From positions 1 through 11,846 of the forward strand of contig CAVIJY010000051.1 in the NCBI GenBank assembly GCA_963643215.1: DNA of 11,846 nucleotides, written 5' to 3'. The translations under genes and the position numbers were made by a program. Under the pieces are notes generated by a model. That model did no database searches and was not told the origin of the DNA. It was given only the letters and a program-made list of their open reading frames with translations. The DNA is from Darwinimomas sp963643215 (lineage in GTDB: Bacteria; Bacillota; Clostridia; Lachnospirales; Lachnospiraceae). Of the stretch, positions 7,265 to 11,846 are shown in pieces; the stretch's first letter is position 1; every line of letters begins with the position of its first letter.

Positions 7265-7294
7265 AAGCGTGTTTTTGGCCGCTGCAGGAGCATT

Positions 7295-7885
7295 ATGGGC
7301 AGTATATACTATGTAATGGGGAAAAGCGCATCAGGCAAGGATACAATCTATCATGAGCTGCGGCAGCGCTGCCCGCAGCTTGCGGAGATAGTTCCGTATA
7401 CCACCAGACCTATCCGGGAGGGCGAGACAGACGGGATTCAGTATCATTTCTGCACGCCGCAGCGCATGCAGGAGCTGGAGGATGAGGGAAGAGTAATAGA
7501 AATCCGTACATACCAGACAGCATGCGGGCCATGGAGCTATGCTACGGTGGATGACGGAAGGATGGATCTGAGCTGCAAAAGCTATCTTGCCATCGGAACA
7601 CTTGAGTCATACGAAAAACTGAGAAAATATTTCGGCCAAAATCGGGTTGTGCCGATCTACATAGAGGTGGAGGACGGCTTACGGCTTGAGAGGGCGCTGA
7701 GCCGGGAGCGGCGGCAGAAAAGGCCGCAGTATGAGGAGCTTTGCAGGAGATTTCTTGCTGATCAGGCAGACTTCTCGGAGGCACGGCTGGCAGAGTGCGC
7801 GATCACACGGCGGTATATCAATGACGATCTCGAACGATGTGTGCTGGAGATATGCTGCATGATAGAAAGCAGAACAGGGGTATGA
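7295..7885 (+). CDS. Divergent guanylate-kinase-like P-loop protein
   Basis: A 196-residue protein of the guanylate kinase fold. It has a P-loop GKSASGKDTI (9-18), a GMP-site block TTRPIREGETDGIQYHF (36-52) that keeps the two arginines and the tyrosine of true guanylate kinases, E69 of the next block, an arginine-rich lid at about 134-153 and a late INDDLE (175-180) matching the family's NDDL. It differs where guanylate kinases have an ILDID block: here the sequence is YLAIGT (97-102), so the two acidic residues are replaced by Ala and Gly. The serine before TTR is replaced by Pro34, and four residues are inserted before YAT (82-84). It may therefore phosphorylate a different nucleotide or have another role. 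The ATG at 7295 has AGGAG 4 nt upstream. It opens the holB operon, where Bacillus has thymidylate kinase; holB starts 1 nt past its stop. Confidence 0.82.
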   Translation: MGSIYYVMGKSASGKDTIYHELRQRCPQLAEIVPYTTRPIREGETDGIQYHFCTPQRMQELEDEGRVIEIRTYQTACGPWSYATVDDGRMDLSCKSYLAIGTLESYEKLRKYFGQNRVVPIYIEVEDGLRLERALSRERRQKRPQYEELCRRFLADQADFSEARLAECAITRRYINDDLERCVLEICCMIESRTGV

Positions 7886-7886
7886 A

Positions 7887-8723
7887 ATGGCAGGCGTCAC
7901 GGAGATAAAATGCCATATGAGGGATGCCTGGAAGGCCGGGAAGCTTTCCCATGCCTATATCATCTCAGGCGGCAGCAGCCGGCAGCGCCGCGATATAGCA
8001 GACAGTCTGGCACAGCTGCTGCTCGGGCGCAATGAGGCCACGAGAAAGCAGCTGGAAAGCGGAACTCATCCGGATCTTTTTGAGATAACGCACGAAAAGC
8101 CGGCCTCTATCAGCGTCGATGATATAAGGAGACAGCTGAGCGATACGGTTGATACAAGACCATACGGAACCGACAGCAAGCTTTATATCATAGATGAGGC
8201 AGACAAGATGACAGCACAGGCGCAAAATGCTGTGCTGAAGACGATAGAGGAACCTCCGGAATATGTATCCATATTGCTGATGACAAGGAATCCCGAGATT
8301 CTTCTTGAAACCATACGAAGCCGATGCGTGGATATGAAAATCACCGGGGATGATGAGGAACTGAGTGTATCGCCTGAGCACATACAGATACTCAGGATGA
8401 TGACACAGCCAAGCGTCGAAGGCATCATGAATGCTGCATCAGAGCTGAAGAGCAGTAAGGACGGCATCATTGCCTTCATATCATCGGCAAGGCTGTGGAT
8501 GAGAGATATACTTTTTATGAAGCTGACCGGAGATGAGGCAGGTCTGGCGCTGAAAGAGGAAGCTGAATATATAAAGAAATCCGCTGCCGCCATGAGCCTT
8601 GAGGATATAGAGCAGGGGATCAGAGCGGCGGACGAGGCGGAAAGCAGGATAGAAAGCAATGTAAATACAGAGCTGACGCTGCAGCTGATGCTTATGGAGA
8701 TGGCTGTGAACAAGCAGGCATAA
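7887..8723 (+). CDS. holB: DNA polymerase III delta' subunit (clamp loader)
   Basis: A 278-residue clamp-loader subunit of the AAA-like family. The N-terminal helix and strand pattern LSHAYIISGG (20-29) is that of delta', followed by IIDEADKM (101-108), LKTIEEPP (117-124) and the SRC motif (145-147) that supports ATP hydrolysis at a neighbouring DnaX subunit. No P-loop lysine is seen after SGG, as expected for delta', which does not hydrolyse ATP. The cysteine cluster that usually forms a zinc module between about residues 45 and 65 is missing. The protein is shorter than Bacillus HolB (about 330), mainly in the C-terminal part, where only the collar region remains recognisable by position. 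The ATG at 7887 has AGGGG 6 nt upstream and follows the GMK-like stop by 1 nt. The context (yaaT, TrmN6-like, rsmI downstream) matches the conserved Firmicutes order. Confidence 0.88.
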   Translation: MAGVTEIKCHMRDAWKAGKLSHAYIISGGSSRQRRDIADSLAQLLLGRNEATRKQLESGTHPDLFEITHEKPASISVDDIRRQLSDTVDTRPYGTDSKLYIIDEADKMTAQAQNAVLKTIEEPPEYVSILLMTRNPEILLETIRSRCVDMKITGDDEELSVSPEHIQILRMMTQPSVEGIMNAASELKSSKDGIIAFISSARLWMRDILFMKLTGDEAGLALKEEAEYIKKSAAAMSLEDIEQGIRAADEAESRIESNVNTELTLQLMLMEMAVNKQA

Positions 8724-8742
8724 GGCTGGCAGCCTTCGGCTG
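8722..8742 (+). promoter_or_regulatory. Mutually exclusive hairpins in the holB-yaaT gap
   Basis: AAGGCT (8722-8727) can pair with AGCCTT (8731-8736), or CAGCC (8730-8734) can pair with GGCTG (8738-8742). The two stems share the same AGCC bases and cannot form together. The second ends right at the yaaT ribosome binding site AAAGGA (8743-8748), so the choice might affect yaaT translation. Both stems are short and this may be chance. Confidence 0.3.
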
Positions 8743-8753
8743 AAAGGACATAT

Positions 8754-10091
8754 ATGGTGACAGTAGTCGGAGTCAGATTCCGGGAGGTCGGAAAGATTTA
8801 CTATTTCGCACCGGGAGAGCTGATATTAAAAAGAGGCGATCATGTGATCGTGGATACGGTAAGAGGTCAGGAATACGGCACAGTGATGCTGGGCAACAGA
8901 CAGGTGGAGGACGAGGATATAGTCAAACCGCTGAAGGCGGTGGACCGAATCGCAACTCAGGATGACGAGGAGCGGGAGGCAGCAAACAGAGACAAGGAGC
9001 AGGATGCATTTAAGATATGCAAGGCACGCATCCGTGAGCATGGTCTGGATATGAAGCTGATCTCCGCAGAGTATGCGTTTGACAATTCCAAGATTCTGTT
9101 CTGCTTTACGGCGGACGGAAGAGTCGACTTCAGAGATCTGGTAAAGGATCTTGCTTCAATATTTAAGATTCGTATAGAACTTCGGCAGGTAGGTGTGAGA
9201 GACGAGACAAAAATCATGGGAGGCATAGGCTATTGCGGCCGCCCTCTGTGCTGCTGCAGCTATCTGTCTGACTTCGTCCCGGTATCCATCAAGATGGCCA
9301 AGGAACAGAATCTCTCACTCAATCCCCAGAAGATCAGCGGCATGTGCGGAAGGCTTATGTGCTGCCTGAAGAATGAGGTTGAGGCATATGAGGATCTGAA
9401 CACACGGCTTCCGAAGCAGGGGGCAAAGGTTCGGACGAAAGACGGACGCGAGGGGATCGCGCAGAATGTCAATGTACTCAGAGAGTCTATTCAGGTACTG
9501 TTTACCGACGATAAGGGCAACAGAGAGATGGAGGAGTTCGCGGCAAGCGAGCTGAAATTCACCCCGCGCAAAAAAAAGCCGGCATGTGCAGGCTGCGAGG
9601 GCTGCAAAGGAGCGCAGGAGAATGCCGACGCACAGACATTCGGTGAAAATGATGTGACAGGCGAGTTTTCTGCAGAGACAGAGGGAGACCGTGATCCCGC
9701 GCTGCTAACCCCGGAGGCTGAGGGACTGTCCGATGCAGAGAAGAAGGACACCGAATCTGCTCATACAGACAGACCGAGGAGAAGGCGAAAACCGTATACT
9801 GAAAGATCTCCGAAAAATCAGGATGAATCCGGCCGGGGAGGAAACGGAAGCAGCCACCGGAATGGACAGCACGGCACAGACGGAGGCCGGAATCGCCGCA
9901 CCGGCAGACATACAAACGAAGAAATCCGTGATAGCGGGGCAGACAGAAGCACGGACAGGCACGTCGGGACACGACAGGAGGACAGGCGTAAAAACGGCTT
10001 TCCGGCAAGGAATCAGCGTAGGCGGCCGCGTATCAATCAGGCAGGGAATGCCGCAGGAGCAATGCCCGATGCGGGACACAGGCATGAGTGA
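8754..10091 (+). CDS. yaaT: PSP1/YaaT family protein with long charged tail
   Basis: The first ~270 residues match YaaT (PSP1 domain), with the hallmark cysteine clusters CGRPLCCCS (161-169) and MCGRLMCCLKNE (197-208). In Bacillus YaaT forms a Y-complex with YlbF and YmcA that carries Fe-S clusters, and it influences RNase Y-dependent mRNA maturation and the sporulation phosphorelay; that role is carried over here by homology only. After 270 the protein has KKKPACAGCEGCKG (273-286), an extra CxxCxxC group, then an acidic stretch (about 287-338), then an Arg/Gly/Asn-rich tail to 445 with RRRR (342-345) and RRRP (422-425). Such a tail suggests RNA binding. Bacillus YaaT is about 275 residues, so the tail is an addition. 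ATG 8754 has AAAGGA 5 nt upstream. The stop overlaps the next start by 8 nt. Confidence 0.9.
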   Translation: MVTVVGVRFREVGKIYYFAPGELILKRGDHVIVDTVRGQEYGTVMLGNRQVEDEDIVKPLKAVDRIATQDDEEREAANRDKEQDAFKICKARIREHGLDMKLISAEYAFDNSKILFCFTADGRVDFRDLVKDLASIFKIRIELRQVGVRDETKIMGGIGYCGRPLCCCSYLSDFVPVSIKMAKEQNLSLNPQKISGMCGRLMCCLKNEVEAYEDLNTRLPKQGAKVRTKDGREGIAQNVNVLRESIQVLFTDDKGNREMEEFAASELKFTPRKKKPACAGCEGCKGAQENADAQTFGENDVTGEFSAETEGDRDPALLTPEAEGLSDAEKKDTESAHTDRPRRRRKPYTERSPKNQDESGRGGNGSSHRNGQHGTDGGRNRRTGRHTNEEIRDSGADRSTDRHVGTRQEDRRKNGFPARNQRRRPRINQAGNAAGAMPDAGHRHE

Positions 10092-10845
10092 CAGGACAAA
10101 AGAAGCAGACGGATTATTGATTCATCCGCATGAAAGGCTGGATGACCTTGAACGCAGCAATCTGAAAATCATACAGGATCCGAAGCGGTTCTGCTTCGGG
10201 ATGGACGCTGTGCTGCTTTCAGGGTTTGCGCAGGTGAAAGCAGGTGAATCGGTGCTTGACATAGGGACGGGAACGGGCATCATACCGCTTTTGCTATCAG
10301 CAAAAACACAGGGAAGACACTTTACAGGGCTTGAGATTCAACCGGCTATGGCGGATATGGCGGCGCGCAGCGTCGCCTATAATCATCTTGAGTCAAGCAT
10401 AGACATAGTATGCGGGGATGTCTGCAAATCAAGCGAGCTCTGGAAGTCCGGCACATGGGATGTGATTACCTGCAACCCGCCGTATATGAATGACAGGCAC
10501 GGACTGAAAAACCCGGATGACGCGCTTGCCGTGGCACGCCATGAGATTGCGTGCACGCTGGAGGATATACTTCGCGAGAGCTCCAGAATGCTGAAAAACA
10601 AGGGGCGTCTGTATATGGTGCATCGCCCGCACCGGCTCATTGATATCATCGACGGTATGCGAAGATACAGGCTGGAGCCGAAGACAATGCAGATGGTGCA
10701 TCCCTACGCGGACAAGGAAGCAAATATGGTTTTGATAGAAGCGGTGAAGGACGGAGGTGTATATCTGCACGCGCTGCCGCCGATCATCGTTTATGAATCA
10801 GAGGGCGTATATACGCGTCAGATCACGCATATCTACGGATATTGA
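10084..10845 (+). CDS. TrmN6/YabB-like SAM-dependent methyltransferase
   Basis: A 253-residue class I methyltransferase. The SAM-binding motif I is VLDIGTGTGIIPLL (57-70), an acidic motif II follows in TGLEIQ (81-86), and the catalytic NPPY (131-134) is the signature of enzymes that methylate an exocyclic amino group of adenine or guanine, or a glutamine. Length, the N-terminal LERSNLKIIQDPKRFCFGMDAVLL region (22-45) and the position between yaaT and rsmI fit Bacillus YabB and E. coli TrmN6 (YfiC), which makes m6A37 in tRNA-Val; the target here is inferred. I choose ATG 10084, which overlaps the yaaT stop in ATGAGTGA. The same frame stays open for 117 codons upstream inside the yaaT tail, but that part resembles no methyltransferase. 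No strong ribosome binding site is seen, so coupling to yaaT is likely. Confidence 0.88.
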   Translation: MSDRTKEADGLLIHPHERLDDLERSNLKIIQDPKRFCFGMDAVLLSGFAQVKAGESVLDIGTGTGIIPLLLSAKTQGRHFTGLEIQPAMADMAARSVAYNHLESSIDIVCGDVCKSSELWKSGTWDVITCNPPYMNDRHGLKNPDDALAVARHEIACTLEDILRESSRMLKNKGRLYMVHRPHRLIDIIDGMRRYRLEPKTMQMVHPYADKEANMVLIEAVKDGGVYLHALPPIIVYESEGVYTRQITHIYGY

Positions 10846-10858
10846 GGAAAGGAGTCGC

Positions 10859-11707
10859 ATGCCCGGTCAGTTGTATCTGGTTGGAACACCGATAGGCAAT
10901 CTGAATGATATGAGCCCGAGGGCGCTGCAGACGCTGCGGGAGGCGGATCTTATCGCGGCTGAGGATACCAGAACCTCCATGAAGCTTATGAATCATTTTG
11001 GAATCAAGGTTCCTATGACAAGCTATCATGAATATAACAAGATTGATAAGGCACATGAGCTGGTGACCCGCCTTCTTGAAGGCACAAACATTGCATTGAT
11101 AACGGATGCCGGGATGCCGGCGGTCTCAGATCCCGGAGAGGAGCTGGTTCGCATGGCGATGGACGCAGGTATCACAGTGAGTGTTGTTCCGGGTCCCACG
11201 GCAGTTGTGAGCGCACTTGCCATAAGCGGGCAAAAAACCAGAAGATTCGTGTTCGAGGGATTTCTGCCGGCAGACAAGAAGGAGCGCGAAGAGGTGATGG
11301 CATCTCTTGAAAATGAAACGCGAACCATCATTCTGTATGAGGCACCCCACAGGCTTGGAAAGACGATAGAGCTGTTGTCAAGGACATTGGGGGAACAACG
11401 AAAAATCAGTATCGTGCGGGAGCTGACCAAGGTTCATGAGGAGGTCTGGCGGACAACCCTCGCAGAGGCGGCACGGGCCTATGCCGAGAGCGACAGGCAG
11501 GCGCGCGGAGAATATGTGCTTGTCATCGAAGGACGGGATCCCGGGGAGCTTCTGCGGGAAAAACAGGCAGAGTGGGATATGATGAGCATCCGAGAGCATG
11601 TCCGGCTCTATGAGGAACGGGGAGACGACCGAAAAACCGCTATGAAAAAGGTTGCGCAGGAGCGCGGGATATCAAAACGGGATGTATACAAGGAATGTCT
11701 TGAGTAA
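10859..11707 (+). CDS. rsmI: 16S rRNA (cytidine(1402)-2'-O)-methyltransferase
   Basis: A 282-residue tetrapyrrole-methylase-fold enzyme that 2'-O-methylates C1402 in the decoding centre of 16S rRNA, which fine-tunes start codon choice. Family motifs are in order: YLVGTPIGNLNDMSPRA (6-22), AAEDTRTS (33-40), ITDAGMPAVSDPG (81-93), VVPGPTAVVSAL (109-120) and YEAPHR (160-165), then RELTKVHEE (187-195) and a C-terminal helix-turn-helix-like block ending KRDVYKECLE. Length is normal. The start is ATG 10859 with AAAGGAG (10848-10854) 4 nt upstream; the frame is open 34 codons further upstream within the preceding gene, but MPGQLYLVGTP is the usual family N-terminus. It lies 13 nt after the methyltransferase stop and is the last complete gene of the operon. 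Confidence 0.96.
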   Translation: MPGQLYLVGTPIGNLNDMSPRALQTLREADLIAAEDTRTSMKLMNHFGIKVPMTSYHEYNKIDKAHELVTRLLEGTNIALITDAGMPAVSDPGEELVRMAMDAGITVSVVPGPTAVVSALAISGQKTRRFVFEGFLPADKKEREEVMASLENETRTIILYEAPHRLGKTIELLSRTLGEQRKISIVRELTKVHEEVWRTTLAEAARAYAESDRQARGEYVLVIEGRDPGELLREKQAEWDMMSIREHVRLYEERGDDRKTAMKKVAQERGISKRDVYKECLE

Positions 11708-11729
11708 AACTGCTGCATGCCGGGAGGAA

Positions 11730-11757
11730 CAAGTCTGGAAGTAAACTTCCAAACTTG
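11730..11757. repeat. Imperfect palindrome after rsmI (first of two)
   Basis: CAAGT (11730-11734) pairs with ACTTG (11753-11757), one C-A mismatch follows, and TGGAAG (11736-11741) pairs with CTTCCA (11746-11751) around a TAAA loop. It starts 22 nt past the rsmI stop. There is no T run on either side, so it is not a standard intrinsic terminator. Confidence 0.55.
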
Positions 11758-11763
11758 ATGGGC

Positions 11764-11806
11764 GATTCAAATACGAGCGTGTGCAAGCACCGCTCGTGCT
11801 TGAATC
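11764..11806. repeat. Imperfect palindrome next to the RBS of the next gene (second of two)
   Basis: GATTCAA (11764-11770) pairs with TTGAATC (11800-11806); after one A-C mismatch and one U-G pair, ACGAGCG (11773-11779) pairs with CGCTCGT (11791-11797) around an 11 nt loop. The stem ends 1 nt before the GGAGG ribosome binding site (11808-11812). No T run follows, so it could control translation of the next gene, or be part of an intergenic palindromic repeat. Confidence 0.6.
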
Positions 11807-11819
11807 TGGAGGACAACAT

Positions 11820-11846
11820 ATGCTGAAGGTTCATACAATAGTAACC
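11820..11846 (+). CDS. Start of an unidentified gene (nine codons, cut by window edge)
   Basis: ATG at 11820 has GGAGG (11808-11812) 7 nt upstream and opens a frame reading MLKVHTIVT to the window edge. Nine residues are too few to assign a family. Short hydrophobic beta-strand starts of this kind are seen, for example, in metallo-beta-lactamase-fold hydrolases, but this is only a guess. The strong ribosome binding site and the gap from rsmI (112 nt) make a real gene likely. Confidence 0.6.

Noticed and set aside
9733..10083. Longer methyltransferase reading overlapping the yaaT tail
   Set aside because: The added 117 residues have no family similarity, while ATG 10084 gives the normal YabB/TrmN6 length and a typical coupled overlap.
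1..11846. CRISPR arrays, insertion sequences, tRNA or rRNA genes, phage or defence modules
   Set aside because: No direct repeat series, transposase or integrase motifs, tRNA cloverleaf or rRNA sequence could be seen; apart from the left-edge ATPase all genes are conserved core functions.

Overview
The window reads as chromosomal core sequence from a low-to-mid GC member of the Clostridia, most likely a Lachnospiraceae species. That assignment rests on gene order (divIC-tilS-hpt-ftsH; holB-yaaT-trmN6-like-rsmI), strong AAGGAGG-type ribosome binding sites, TTG starts, and heavy use of ATA and AGA/AGG codons. It is inferred from gene content and not from a database match.

Layout. (1) 1-621, minus strand: the N-terminal half of an AAA_14/DUF4143-type ATPase, cut by the left edge, with codon use unlike the rest of the window. 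(2) 622-880: AT-rich divergent promoter region with a GC-rich hairpin at the predicted 5' end of the next operon. (3) 881-5156, plus strand: a tightly packed operon of divIC/ftsB-like septum protein, tilS (tRNA-Ile lysidine synthetase), hpt (hypoxanthine phosphoribosyltransferase) and ftsH (membrane AAA protease), closed by a long palindrome at 5169-5207. (4) 5247-5864, minus strand: lepB, type I signal peptidase. (5) 6147-7169, plus strand: a branched-chain aminotransferase with its own promoter, an RNA leader of about 110 nt and a strong terminator. (6) 7295-11707, plus strand: a second operon with a divergent guanylate-kinase-like protein, holB (DNA polymerase III delta'), yaaT/PSP1-family protein, a TrmN6/YabB-like methyltransferase and rsmI. 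(7) 11708-11846: two consecutive imperfect palindromes and the first nine codons of another gene.

How the genes fit together. The first operon joins division, translation fidelity, purine salvage and membrane proteolysis, the same grouping as around divIC-tilS-hpt-ftsH in Bacillus. The second corresponds to the Bacillus tmk-yaaQ-yaaR-holB-yaaT-yabA-yabB-yazA-rsmI region, but a guanylate-kinase-like protein sits where tmk would be, and yaaQ, yaaR, yabA and yazA are absent. Overlapping stop/start codons (tilS/hpt and yaaT/trmN6-like, 8 nt each) and a 1 nt gap (GMK-like/holB) point to translational coupling.

I found no CRISPR array, IS element, rRNA, tRNA or obvious new defence or mobile system. 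The most interesting items are the GMK-like protein with a changed substrate-site pattern, the hairpin at the start of the divIC operon, the two palindromes at the right end, and the foreign-looking ATPase at the left end.
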